From NCBI RefSeq assembly GCF_009687885.1, contig NZ_BLAF01000015.1:127974-187312 (forward strand): a stretch of 59,339 nucleotides of DNA, read 5' to 3'. The position numbers and the translations under genes are program-made. The notes beneath the pieces were generated by a model. That model saw nothing but the letters and a program-made list of their open reading frames with translations. It was not told where the DNA came from and did no database searches. Position 1 is the first letter of the stretch, and every line of letters starts with the position of its first letter. The DNA comes from Acrocarpospora pleiomorpha (GTDB lineage Bacteria; Actinomycetota; Actinomycetes; Streptosporangiales; Streptosporangiaceae). Shown here one piece after another: positions 1 to 9,105 of the stretch.

Positions 1-333
1 GGGTGGGAGAACCAGAACCCAGACCATCACGTCCGAGACGTGACGTTCAGAAAGGACCGATGCGGAGTGCGCACGCGCCTCAGCACCCTTGATCCTGGCG
101 GTCATGCGCAGCCACGCGATCGGCGCGCCGCGACTGCTCAACTTCACCGATATCGCTGAAGGCACCCGCTGGGCCCGCGACGATTTCAGCAACCCGCTGA
201 TCACCCTCGGTCTCACGATGGGAGAACTCCTTCAGCCCTGCTACCCAAAACGCGCTGGTATCTGAGTCGAGTTGAACGTGTACCTCGCCCGTCACGGGCG
301 CCCAGGTGTGGCATTCAAATGACAGGACAGCGT
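1..333. other. No assignable gene; left-edge stretch
   Basis: No recognisable gene is seen. A plus-strand frame is open from about 44 to a TGA at 262-264 and reads as a plausible but unrecognised peptide, with an antisense frame across 80-295; neither shows a motif or a good ribosome-binding site. It could be the remnant of a gene cut by the window edge or decayed in place. A short hairpin with arms CGCCCG (286-291) and CGGGCG (295-300) lies about 35 bases past the stop of the sigma-factor gene and could help end that transcript. Confidence 0.3.
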
Positions 334-1224
334 TTAGATTCCCAGTGCGGTCAGGTCGAGGTGGGCCACGCGGGTGGGGTCGGCGAGGATGTCGATGCCC
401 ACGATTCCGCCCTCGAGGATGGTGAAGCTCATGACCGAAAATGGGCGGCCGTCGAGGGTGCCGATGACTCCGGCGGTGCCGTTTACCAGGGCGGGTAGCG
501 CGGCGTAGGCGAGTTGTGTGGTGCTGGTGGAGCGTGAGAAGAGGAGCGACTGGCCGGCCACGTCCGTCGCGCCTCGAACGACCCGCAGGCCGCCTGGCGT
601 GTCGACCCGCAGGAGCACATCTGGGTCCAGGACGGCCACGAGGGCGTCGAAGTCGCCGCCGCGTGAGGCGGCCAGGAAGGCGTCCACGACCTGGCGCTGG
701 CGGGTCAGGTCGAGGTCGGGAGCGGGTGCCGTGCGCTGGACCCGTCGCCGGGCCCGGCTGGCGAGCTGGCGTGCGGCGGCGGGGGTCCGTCCCACCATGG
801 GGGCGATCTCCTCGAAGGGCACCGCGAACATGTCGTGCAGGACGAACGCCAGCCGCTCCGCGGGCGTCAAGGACTCCAGGACGACCAGCAGCGCCAGCCC
901 CACCGAGTCGGCTAGCAGCGCCTCATGCTCGGGCTCGATTCCGCCGGCGGGGCTGACGACCGGGTCCGGCAGGTGCTCCTCCAGGGGATCCTCACGACGG
1001 GAGGCACGAGATCGGAGCATGTCCAGGCAGACCCGCCCGGTCACCGTGGTCAGCCAGCCGGCCAGGTTTTCCACCTGGCCGGCGTCGGTACGGCTGAGCC
1101 GGAGCCAGGCCTCCTGCACGGCGTCGTCGGCCTCGCTCAGCGAACCGAGCATCCGGTAGGCCACCGCCTTGAGCCGCCCGCGGTGAGCCTCGAACCGGTC
1201 CGCCAGAAACTCGTTCTCATCCAT
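334..1224 (-). CDS. sigJ: ECF sigma factor, SigJ/ECF41 type with C-terminal SnoaL-like domain
   Basis: Extracytoplasmic-function sigma factor of 296 residues that would redirect RNA polymerase to a small regulon. Region 2 is near residues 10-75 (YRMLGSLSEADDAVQEAW) and region 4 near 125-165 (PAERLAFVLHDMF, then a helix-turn-helix). Roughly residues 175-296 form a SnoaL/NTF2-like extension that in the ECF41 group modulates activity in place of a separate anti-sigma factor. The ATG at 1224 has GGAGG eight bases upstream. The divergent neighbour is an AhpD/carboxymuconolactone-decarboxylase-like gene, the usual ECF41 partner and normally its target. The family call is firm. The symbol is by similarity only, and the canonical linker motif of ECF41 is not obvious. 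Confidence 0.85.
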   Translation of the reverse strand: MDENEFLADRFEAHRGRLKAVAYRMLGSLSEADDAVQEAWLRLSRTDAGQVENLAGWLTTVTGRVCLDMLRSRASRREDPLEEHLPDPVVSPAGGIEPEHEALLADSVGLALLVVLESLTPAERLAFVLHDMFAVPFEEIAPMVGRTPAAARQLASRARRRVQRTAPAPDLDLTRQRQVVDAFLAASRGGDFDALVAVLDPDVLLRVDTPGGLRVVRGATDVAGQSLLFSRSTSTTQLAYAALPALVNGTAGVIGTLDGRPFSVMSFTILEGGIVGIDILADPTRVAHLDLTALGI

Positions 1225-1248
1225 CGGTCACATCCTCCAGTTCTGTCC

Positions 1249-1264
1249 CGTCATACCGATGACG
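1249..1264. promoter_or_regulatory. Perfect dyad between the divergent sigma-factor and decarboxylase genes
   Basis: CGTCAT-ACCG-ATGACG is a perfect 6-bp inverted repeat in the 73-bp gap between two divergent start codons. It could be an operator or part of an autoregulated sigma-factor promoter. The ECF41 promoter consensus is not convincingly present, so the exact role is inference. Confidence 0.4.
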
Positions 1265-1297
1265 AACCAAAACAACCCGGTGTGACCTGGAGGAATT

Positions 1298-1759
1298 ATG
1301 GAAGCACGAATGAGCAACCCGGCGATGGCCCTCCCTGGCGCGCTGACGGCCATCCAGGGGCTCATCAAGGCCAAGTCCAAGGGAGGAGTGCCGGAGGAGA
1401 CCCTGGAGCTGGTGCACCTGCGGGCCAGCCAGATCAACGGCTGCAGCGCCTGTGTGTACGCGGGCGGGATGTCCGCGAGGAAGGCGGGAATGAGCGACGA
1501 GCGGCTGTGGGCGGTGGCGGCCTGGCGGGAGGCGCCGTACTTCTCGGAAGCGGAGCGTACGGCCCTCGAACTGGCCGAGACGATGACCCGGCTCAGCGAC
1601 CGCACCGGCGAGGCCGTGCCGGACGAGCTGTGGGAGCGCGTATGCGACCACTACGACGAGCCGCAGCGCGCGGCCCTGATCCTCTGGATCGCCACCGCCA
1701 ACTTCTTCAACCGCATCAACACCGCCATCAAGGAACCGGCAGGCACCACCTGGGGATAA
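1298..1759 (+). CDS. Carboxymuconolactone decarboxylase / AhpD-like peroxidase-fold protein
   Basis: A 153-residue protein of the CMD/AhpD fold. The redox motif is visible around residues 45-55 (INGCSACVYAG), a CxxC followed by the helix typical of alkylhydroperoxidase AhpD-like proteins. The C-terminal half (LILWIATANFFNRINTA) matches the end of this small all-helical family. Such proteins reduce peroxides through the CxxC pair, or act on muconolactone-like substrates; the CxxC favours the redox role. The start has a strong GGAGGA close upstream. Position opposite an ECF41-type sigma gene matches the known sigma/COE (carboxymuconolactone decarboxylase, oxidoreductase or epimerase) pairing, so it is probably that sigma factor's target. 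Confidence 0.85.
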   Translation: MEARMSNPAMALPGALTAIQGLIKAKSKGGVPEETLELVHLRASQINGCSACVYAGGMSARKAGMSDERLWAVAAWREAPYFSEAERTALELAETMTRLSDRTGEAVPDELWERVCDHYDEPQRAALILWIATANFFNRINTAIKEPAGTTWG

Positions 1760-1816
1760 ACCACAACAAACCCGCTACCGCAACATCCGCCCGCAGTGGC
1801 CTGATACCAACCCAGG

Positions 1817-1977
1817 TACCCGATCTCGGTCGGGATCGGGTAGGGGTGGCCTTGCCTGGCGGGTGGCGAACCCAGGGTACGGCGACCCTTACCCGATCTC
1901 GGTCGGGATCGGGTAGAGGCGACCTGCCTGCCGGGTGGCAAGCCCAGGCACGGTGACCTTTATCCGATCGGTTCTCG
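1817..1977. repeat. Two and a fraction tandem 71-73 bp repeats, each with an internal palindrome
   Basis: A 26-base element at 1817-1842 recurs exactly at 1890-1915. Each copy starts TACCCGATC and ends GATCGGGTA, so it can fold into a hairpin. The flanking bases are also repeated imperfectly, giving tandem units of 73 and 71 bp; a third copy is truncated near 1962-1970 (ATCCGATCGG). The block fills the 307-bp gap between the AhpD-like gene and the methyltransferase gene. It may act as terminators, as an attachment of repeated palindromes, or have no function. Confidence 0.75.
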
Positions 1978-2066
1978 CCGCACCGGCGCCGAAGCGGCAG
2001 CGGGATTCTGTTGTGCGTTCCAAATGGGTGGTGTGCTCTGCGGGAGATACGACAGAGTTGGACCCC

Positions 2067-2807
2067 ATGGATCGCCAGCTCATCAGCCATCTCGCTCATC
2101 GTGACCATCCCATCGCCGCGCCGGTCTCCGGCGCGCAGGTGACCCGGCTGCTCCGCCGGGCCCGATTGTCCGAAGGGGCGAGGATTCTCGACCTCGGCTG
2201 TGGCGAGGGGGCCTGGGCGCTGCGGGCGCTGGCGATGTACCACGACGCGACCGCCGACGGCGTGGACATCTCCGCCGAAGGGCTCAAGGCGGCCGAGCGT
2301 ATGGCCGAAATGCAGGGCGTCTGGGAGCGGATCCGCCTGCACAACAAGCCGGCCGCCGACTTCCCGGTGGCCGAGCAGTACGACCTGGTGCTCTGCGTCG
2401 GCGCGACGCACGCGTTCGGCGGTCTCGTCCCGACCGTCGAGCACGTCCGCCGCTACCTGCGCCCGAACGGGCTCGCGCTGGTCGGCGAGGGCTTCTGGGA
2501 ACGCGAACCGACGCCGGAGGCGCTCACCCGCCTGGGCGCCGACCCGTCGGAGTACCTGGACCTGCCCGGCACCGTCGCCGCCGCCGAATCCGCCGGATTC
2601 GACACGGTCTACGCGTACACCAGCGACCTGTCCGAATGGGATGACTACGAGTGGTCCTGGACGGGATCCCTCCTCCGCTGGGCCAACGAACACCCTGGCC
2701 CGGACGCCGCCGACGCCCGCTCAGCGGCCCTCGACCACCGCGACGCGTGGCTCCACGGCTACCGGGGGGTCCTCGGTTTTGTCACCCTCCTACTCCAGCG
2801 AACCTAG
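2067..2807 (+). CDS. SAM-dependent class I methyltransferase
   Basis: A 246-residue Rossmann-fold methyltransferase. Motif I is ILDLGCGEGAW near residues 40-50, followed by the acidic end of strand 2 (ADGVDIS) and motif IV-like YDLVLCVGATHAF near 110. The substrate cannot be told from sequence. The longer reading frame runs back into the repeat block, so the ATG at 2067 is preferred; a TTG at 2058 sits about 11 bases after GGGAG and is the main alternative. Its TAG stop shares bases with the TAG stop of the convergent permease gene. Confidence 0.8.
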   Translation: MDRQLISHLAHRDHPIAAPVSGAQVTRLLRRARLSEGARILDLGCGEGAWALRALAMYHDATADGVDISAEGLKAAERMAEMQGVWERIRLHNKPAADFPVAEQYDLVLCVGATHAFGGLVPTVEHVRRYLRPNGLALVGEGFWEREPTPEALTRLGADPSEYLDLPGTVAAAESAGFDTVYAYTSDLSEWDDYEWSWTGSLLRWANEHPGPDAADARSAALDHRDAWLHGYRGVLGFVTLLLQRT

Positions 2808-3993
2808 GGAGTCGCAAGGGCCTCCGTGGGAGGCATCCGGGCGGCCCGTACGGCGGGGTAGAAACCGGCGAGCCCGCCGATGACCAGCGTCGCCACCACG
2901 CCGCCGATCATCGCCCAGGCGGGCACGATGGCAGGCCAGCTCTGATAGCTCGCGTACGCCCCGGTTACCCCGATGCCGAGCAGCACCCCGCCGACGCCGC
3001 CGAGCAGCGAAAGCAGCAGTGACTCGGCCAGGAACTGCAGCCGGATCTGCCCCCGGGTGGCCCCGAGCGACCGGCGCAGGCCGATCTCCGCCCGCCGCTC
3101 CAGGACCGAGATGACCATCGTGTTGGCCACCCCGACCCCGCCGACCAGCAGCGCCACCCCGCCGAGGCCGAGCAGCAGCGCGTTGAGCGTCGCGTCGGTG
3201 GCCTGCTTGGCGGCCAGCGCGTCCGAGGGCCGCGAGACCTTGACCTCCTGCGGGTTCTCCGGGTTCGCGGTCCCGGCCAGCACCCCTTGCACGGCCACGA
3301 CCTGGGACTCCTCGGCCCGGGTGTACACCGTCGTGGGATATCCGTCGAAGCCGAGCCGCTCCTCGGCGACGGGCCAGCCGACCAGCGCGGCGGTGTCCAG
3401 CTCGGGCGCGAGCGGCGCGGGAGCCAGCACCCCGACGACCGTGAACCATTCCCCGCCCAGCCACACCCGCTGCGCGGGGCCGGGCTGGTAGACGCCGAGC
3501 CGGTCGGCTGCCGTCGCGCCGAGGACCACGGCCGGGTAACGTTCGGTCGCCGCGTTCAGCCAGCCGCCGGCCGCGACCGTCGCGCTCACCTTGCCGAGCA
3601 GGTCCAGCCGGGCCGCGGTGACCGCGATGCTGCCGCTCTCCGCCACCGGGATCCGGTCGTTCCGGTACACCTTGGCGGGCGTGGTCCCGATCGCGGTCAC
3701 CGCCGTCACCGGCCCGATCCGGGCGATCATCGGTTCGGCGTCGGCGGGCAGGTGCGAGTGGTCGCCGAACAGGGTCTGCCCGGGTGCGACCGTCAGCAGG
3801 TTGGTGCCGAGGGCGGCCAGCCGGCGGTTGAGGTCCTCCTGGCTGGACGCCGAGATGCCGACCACGGACAGCATGGCCGCGATCCCGATGGCGATGCCCA
3901 AAGCTGACAGGAAGACGCGCAGCGGGCGCGACCGCAGCCCCGCTCCGCCCACCCGCGCCACGTCCCGCGGGCTCATCCGCGCGGGCCGATAGG

Positions 3994-3997
<4 letters not shown>
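2804..3997 (-). CDS. MacB/FtsX-type ABC transporter permease
   Basis: A 397-residue permease of the MacB/LolC/FtsX architecture. There is an N-terminal membrane helix ([17 protein letters not shown]), a large extracytoplasmic MacB-type core domain (about residues 50-270) and three C-terminal helices of the FtsX domain ([42 protein letters not shown]; a last one near the end). [12 protein letters not shown] is the typical coupling helix. Such proteins do not carry substrate through the membrane but drive extracytoplasmic export or release with the ATPase and adaptor. The GTG start at 3997 overlaps the ATPase stop by 4 bp. The frame stays open far upstream, but that part is antisense-like shadow of the ATPase. 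Confidence 0.9.
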
Positions 3998-4670
<673 letters not shown>

Positions 4671-4674
<4 letters not shown>

Positions 4675-5732
4675 CGCGGCACCACCACGGCGGCGCCTTC
4701 GGCGACCCCGGTGACCTCGACCTGGCCGCCGGCGAACAACCCCGTCTCGACCGGCAGGTAAGAGCCGTCCACCGCCTGTACGGCATAGCCGCCCTCGGCC
4801 AGCGCGACCAGCGCGTTCACGGGGACCGCGAGCACGTCCGCCCGGGTCCTGGACACGATCGTCACGTCCACGGGCGCCTTGTCGTACGCGGACAGTCGCT
4901 TGGCCGGCTGGACGACCACGCGGATCGTGGTGACCGGGTTCTGGCCGGTGCTGGTCGTGGCGACCTTTCCGACGCTGGTCACCTTCCCCTGGACGGTCGC
5001 ACCGCCGGGCAGTTCGACCGTGGCCGCGACGCCCTTACGAACCAGGCCGGCGTCGGCCACGTCCAGGTCCACGTCGACCTGCTGCCGGGTCCCCGTGTAC
5101 GCGAGGACGGGCCCGCCGGTGGGGGAGCCGGGCGCGGCCGTCACGTCGGCCACCCGGATGGCGGCCCGCGCGAGCACGACGTCGCCGGGGCTGACCCGGC
5201 CGGTGACGGGGACGCCGAGGTTGTCCTGCCACTCCTCGACCGCGTTCGCCGTGGCCGACGTGAACGTCCGGTCCACGGTGAATCCGTCGTATCCGAGGGC
5301 TTTGAGGTTCTGCTCCAGTTCCTCGACGTCGCGGCCCGTCACGCCGCTGGACAGCGTGCGGTAGAGGGGCAGCGTGCCGTATAGCAGCGGCACCTTGTCG
5401 TTGTCCACGCTGTAGACGGCCCCACCCCGCTTGATCGTCTTGCCCTCCGCGGGCAGCCAGGTGATCGTGCCCTGCCCGGCGGCGCGTACGGTCGTGGGGT
5501 TGCCGTAGCCGAGGGACCCGGCGACGGTCTCGGTCGCCTTGAGCGTGGTCCGCTCGACCCTGGCGGTGGCCGGGGGCGTACGGGTGAGCGCGGGTTCGTC
5601 CCCGCCGCCGACCCCGACGGCGGCCACGACCGCGGCGGCGAGCACCGTGGTGGCGCCGCCGACGGCGAGCGCGGTCCGGCCGCGCCGCCGGTGCCGAGCC
5701 GGAGCCTCGACCGCGACCTCCTGATCGATCAT
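4671..5732 (-). CDS. MacA-like periplasmic adaptor with peptidoglycan-binding domain
   Basis: A 353-residue membrane-anchored adaptor. One helix sits near residues 20-42 ([21 protein letters not shown]), followed by a barrel/lipoyl-like segment. A peptidoglycan_binding_1 domain lies around residues 120-175 ([20 protein letters not shown]...[11 protein letters not shown]), and the C-terminal part resembles HlyD/RND membrane-fusion domains. This arrangement is common for actinobacterial partners of MacB-type transporters, where the PG-binding domain fixes the assembly in the cell wall. The frame is open upstream to 6074, but the ATG at 5732 is chosen because it gives an ATGA overlap with the lipoprotein stop. 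Confidence 0.85.
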
Positions 5733-6229
5733 CACTTTCCTCCGGTCAGGGGGGAGAGCTTGTCTTGACAGGCGTCGAAGGCCTTCAGCACCTTGGGGTC
5801 GCTCCGGTTGAGCCCTTCCGCGGCGATTCGCCCGGACGCCGGGTCGGGGTCCGGCATGTCCACGCCGTTCGCGCGCATGCACTGCGCGAACTGGCGCATC
5901 GCCTCCTGGACTTCCGGGTCCTTCGGATCTATGTCGCCCACGGGCGCGAGCGATCGGCAGGCCTCCAGCGCCTGCTGGAACTTGGGCTGGCGGGCGGCGT
6001 CGCTCTTGAGCAACCCGTCGAAGGCGCCGTTCGGGCCGGGGTCGGGCATGTCCACGCCGTTGTTCCGCATGCACTGCGCGAACGCGCGAGGATCGGCCGA
6101 GGCCGACGGGGACGAGCTGGCGCTCGGAGTGGCACTGTCCTTGAGGGACGCGACGCCGGTGTCAGCGGCCGTCTGGCCGCACCCGGCGAGCACGCCGATC
6201 AGGAGGCCGATGGCGAGGTGAATTCTCAT
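5732..6229 (-). CDS. Lipoprotein with duplicated CMRxNGVDMPDP motif
   Basis: A 165-residue lipoprotein. A signal peptide ends in the lipobox LAGC (Cys 17), followed by a Ser/Ala/Pro-rich spacer. The mature part holds two copies of a motif, FAQCMRNNGVDMPDP near residue 50 and FAQCMRANGVDMPDP near 114. Each copy has one Cys, with further cysteines in EACRSLAP and DACQDKL that could pair as disulfides. I do not recognise a named domain. Position between the histidine kinase and the MacA-like adaptor, with a 4-bp overlap to the latter, suggests a cell-surface ligand-binding or sensory part of the export module. The kinase gene ends 45 bp upstream. Confidence 0.8.
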   Translation of the reverse strand: MRIHLAIGLLIGVLAGCGQTAADTGVASLKDSATPSASSSPSASADPRAFAQCMRNNGVDMPDPGPNGAFDGLLKSDAARQPKFQQALEACRSLAPVGDIDPKDPEVQEAMRQFAQCMRANGVDMPDPDPASGRIAAEGLNRSDPKVLKAFDACQDKLSPLTGGK

Positions 6230-6274
6230 GCCTGGATGCTGGCGAGGCTTCCTCGGAGCAGGCTCGGAGCCACC

Positions 6275-7675
6275 TCAACGTGGCAGCAGGATCCGGAACC
6301 TCGCGCCGCCGGGCTCGTCGCCGAGCTCCACCCGGCCGCCGTGCGCCCGGACGATGGCGGCCACGATCGCCAGGCCAAGCCCGGCGCCGCCGTCCGAGCG
6401 CGACCGGCTCCGGCTCGCCCGGTAGAGCCGCTCGAAGATATACGGAGCGTCCTCGGCTGGGATCCCGGGGCCGGTGTCGGCCACCTCGACCACTCCCTGC
6501 GCCGAGGAGACCCCGACCCGGACCGTGATCTCGGCCTCGGCGGGCGTGTGGGTCAGGGCATTGCTCACCAGGTTGGTCAGCACCTGACGGAGCCGGGCGT
6601 CGTCACCGGGCACGATCACCGGCATGAGCGGACCCGTCCCGTACGGCATGAGCCGGATCTTGCGCTCCGGAACCCTGGCCCGGGCATCCCTGATCGTGTC
6701 GGCCGCGATCTCCAGCAGGTCCACCGGCCGCCGGTCCAGCGGGCGCTCCTGGTCGAGCGCGGCCAGCGTCAGCAGGTCCTGGACCAGCACACCCATCCGG
6801 GTGGCCTCCTCCTCGATCCGCCGCATCGTCTCGTCCAGTTCGGGGCCGGGCGGCGAGCCGCCGTGCCGGTACAGCTCGGCGAACCCTCGGACTGACGTCA
6901 GCGGGGTGCGCAGCTCGTGCGAGGCGTCCGCGAGGAACTGGCGCAGCCGCACCTCGGACGCGCTTCGCGCGGCGATCTCCCGCTCGACCCGGTCGAGCAT
7001 GACGTTCATCGCGAGGGCGAGGCGGCCCGGCTCGGTGTGCGGGTCGGGCCCGGGCGCCCGGTGGGCGAAGTCGCCGCTGGCGATCCGCGACGACGCGAGC
7101 TCCATGCGGGTGAGCGGGCGCAGGCCGAGCCGTACCACGGCGGCACCGGCCGCGCCGAGCAGGAGCAGCACCGCCGCGGTGACCAGAACCTGGATGACGT
7201 TCAGCTTCGACTCGGTGTCCAGGATCGGGCGGAGCGAACCGGCGACCACCGCGACACCGCCGTTCAGAGCGGGCTGGACGGCCACCCGCCACGGCCCGGA
7301 GTCCGAGGGGACGTCGAACTCCTGGCCGCCGCGGGCCGCCAGTTCGGCGAAGGGCGGCAGCTGGGGATCGTCGGCTTCCGGACTCATCAGGTACGCCAGG
7401 GAACCGTCGGGCGCGTACACGTAGAAACGATTGTCGACGGCCAGCCGTTTGGCGATCACCTCGGTCGGCAGCTGGAGGCTGGTGAAGTCGAACGCCGTCG
7501 ACACGCGCGCGAGGGCGGTCGCGTTCGAGGTCAGCTGCTGGTCCAGCCGGTCGATCAGGTAGCCGCGGAGCAGCGCGGCGCCCACGACGTCGGCCAGCAC
7601 CAGCCCGACCGCGGTCAGCGCGAGGATCGCCACCACCAGCCGGGTGCGCAACGTCCACAAGCCGGGCTTTCTCAT
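6275..7675 (-). CDS. Two-component sensor histidine kinase
   Basis: A 466-residue membrane kinase. Helix 1 is near residues 12-34, an extracytoplasmic sensor loop spans about 35-160, and helix 2 is near 162-185. HAMP follows, then HisKA with the phosphorylated His in DASHELRTPLTSVRGF, and HATPase_c with the N box (NLVSNALTHTP), G1 (DTGPGIP) and G2 (GGAGLGLAIV). The ATG at 7675 overlaps the response-regulator stop by 4 bp. It heads, with its regulator, the lipoprotein-MacAB genes downstream, so it probably senses an envelope-acting compound or stress that the exporter relieves. The longer open frame to 8263 is shadow of the regulator gene. Confidence 0.92.
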   Translation of the reverse strand: MRKPGLWTLRTRLVVAILALTAVGLVLADVVGAALLRGYLIDRLDQQLTSNATALARVSTAFDFTSLQLPTEVIAKRLAVDNRFYVYAPDGSLAYLMSPEADDPQLPPFAELAARGGQEFDVPSDSGPWRVAVQPALNGGVAVVAGSLRPILDTESKLNVIQVLVTAAVLLLLGAAGAAVVRLGLRPLTRMELASSRIASGDFAHRAPGPDPHTEPGRLALAMNVMLDRVEREIAARSASEVRLRQFLADASHELRTPLTSVRGFAELYRHGGSPPGPELDETMRRIEEEATRMGVLVQDLLTLAALDQERPLDRRPVDLLEIAADTIRDARARVPERKIRLMPYGTGPLMPVIVPGDDARLRQVLTNLVSNALTHTPAEAEITVRVGVSSAQGVVEVADTGPGIPAEDAPYIFERLYRASRSRSRSDGGAGLGLAIVAAIVRAHGGRVELGDEPGGARFRILLPR

Positions 7676-8355
7676 CGGGGGAGCCTCAGCGTGTAGCCGA
7701 CGCCGCGGACCGTGTGGATCAGCGGCGGCTCCCACCGGTCGATCTTCTTGCGCAGGTAGTAGACATACGACTCCACGATGCTCGCGTCGCCGTCGAAGTC
7801 GTAGTGCCACACGTTGTCCAGGATCTGCGCCTTGCTCAGCACCTGGCCCGCGTTCGCCAGCAGGTATTCGAGCAGGTTGAACTCGGTCGGCGACAGGTCC
7901 ACCGGCACGCCGCCGCGCCGCACCTCGTGCGCGCCCGGATCCAGCTCCAGGTCCGCGTAGCGCAGCGCCTGATTCCCCCGAGCCGGTACGGCTCGCGCCC
8001 GCCGCAGGATCGCGCGGATCCGTAGCACCACCTCCTCCAGGCTGAACGGCTTGGTCACATAGTCGTCCGCGCCGATCAGCAGCCCTTTGACCCGGTCCTC
8101 GACCGTGTCGCGGGCGGTGAGGAACAGCACCGGCACCCGGTCGGTCAGCCGCCGCGCCACCTCGAAGCCGTCGAGGTCGGGCAGCATGACGTCGAGCACG
8201 ATGAGGTCGGGCCGGAACCGCTCGGCCGAGACCAGGGCCGCCCCGCCCGTCCCCGCGGCGCACACCTCGAAACCGGTCAGCCGCAGGGTCTGCGACAGCA
8301 GCGCGCAGATGTTCGGCTCGTCGTCGACGACCAGAACCTTGCTCGTGGGGTCCAT
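7672..8355 (-). CDS. OmpR/PhoB-family response regulator
   Basis: A 227-residue regulator. The receiver domain has the acidic pair in VVDDEPN, the phospho-acceptor Asp in LIVLDVMLPDLDG near residue 53, the switch Thr in FLTARD and the conserved Lys in VTKPFS. It is followed by a winged-helix DNA-binding domain (residues about 130-225, ending GVGYTLRLP). It is the first gene of a likely six-gene operon and probably activates that operon. It lies 45 bp after the GntR-family gene; a weak hairpin (CCGGC/GCCGG) in that gap may separate the two transcripts. Confidence 0.93.
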   Translation of the reverse strand: MDPTSKVLVVDDEPNICALLSQTLRLTGFEVCAAGTGGAALVSAERFRPDLIVLDVMLPDLDGFEVARRLTDRVPVLFLTARDTVEDRVKGLLIGADDYVTKPFSLEEVVLRIRAILRRARAVPARGNQALRYADLELDPGAHEVRRGGVPVDLSPTEFNLLEYLLANAGQVLSKAQILDNVWHYDFDGDASIVESYVYYLRKKIDRWEPPLIHTVRGVGYTLRLPR

Positions 8356-8400
8356 ATCCCCGCTTCTACCCCGGCAAGCTCAACGCCGGCTGGGAGTCCG

Positions 8401-9090
8401 TCAGAGGGCTTGGCGGAGCCATTCCTCGACGCCGGCGATGTGGACGGTGGCCCAGGCCTGGGCTATCTCCGGCTGGCGGGCGGCGATGGCCTCGTAGATG
8501 GCGTAGTGCTGGTCGAGGGTCTTGCTGGGGGCGTTCTCCTGGGTCAGGCCGCGCCAGACCCGGGCCCGGGTGGTGGGTCCTGAGAGGCTTTCGATGAGGG
8601 AGCAGAGGACGGCGTTGCCGGAGCCCTCGGCGATGCGCTGATGGAACTCCAGGTCGTTGGCGACCAGTTGCTCGATGCTGGGGTTGGCGGGGAGGGCGTC
8701 GAGGATCTTGCGGAGTTCCGCGATGTCGGCGTCGGACATCGTGGTGGCGGCCATGGCGGTGGCGGCGGGCTCGAGGATGCGGCGGACCTGGAAGAACTGC
8801 AGGACGGTGTCGTCGCGGTGGAAGTCGACGACGAAGGAGAGGGCGTCGAGGAGGAGGCGGGGTTCCAGGCTGGTGACGTAGGTGCCGTCGCCTTGCCGTA
8901 CGTCCAGGACGTTGATCAGGGCGAGGGCGCGGACGGCCTCGCGGAGGGAGTTGCGGGACAGGCCCAGCCGTTCGGCCAGGTCGGCCTCCTTGGGGAGCCG
9001 GTCTCCGGGAGCCAGCTCGCCCGTGATGATCATATCTTTGATTCTGTCGATCGCCGCGTCGGTAACCGCCACGCTACGCACCCCACCCAT
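8401..9090 (-). CDS. FadR-subfamily GntR transcriptional regulator
   Basis: A regulator of about 229 residues. The N-terminal winged helix-turn-helix (IKDMIITGELAPGDRLPKE...LGLSRNSLREAVRAL) is followed by an all-helical FCD ligand-binding domain (EFHQRIAEGSGN, metal-type His). The ATG at 9090 is used. A GTG at 9072 is a serious alternative, because GGTGGGG lies eight bases before it and no good ribosome site precedes 9090. A perfect dyad (9091-9105) lies directly in front of the gene and is probably its own operator. Its location next to an MBL hydrolase and steroid-type thiolase suggests a role in acyl-CoA or steroid catabolism. Confidence 0.88.
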   Translation of the reverse strand: MGGVRSVAVTDAAIDRIKDMIITGELAPGDRLPKEADLAERLGLSRNSLREAVRALALINVLDVRQGDGTYVTSLEPRLLLDALSFVVDFHRDDTVLQFFQVRRILEPAATAMAATTMSDADIAELRKILDALPANPSIEQLVANDLEFHQRIAEGSGNAVLCSLIESLSGPTTRARVWRGLTQENAPSKTLDQHYAIYEAIAARQPEIAQAWATVHIAGVEEWLRQAL

Positions 9091-9105
9091 AGACATCCGA
9101 TGTCT
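9091..9105. promoter_or_regulatory. Perfect 15-bp palindrome, likely GntR operator
   Basis: AGACATC-C-GATGTCT is a perfect dyad just before the GntR-family gene, overlapping the stop codon of the upstream MBL gene. Its size fits FadR-subfamily operators, and its position suggests autoregulation. Binding is inferred, not shown. Confidence 0.55.

Noticed and set aside
1..333. Transposase remnant at the left edge
   Set aside because: A frame to 264 looks protein-like, but no transposase motif or terminal inverted repeat is visible.
7676..8263. N-terminal extension of the histidine kinase
   Set aside because: It lies inside the response-regulator gene. The kinase has its own ATG at 7675 in an ATGA overlap, followed by a normal first membrane helix.
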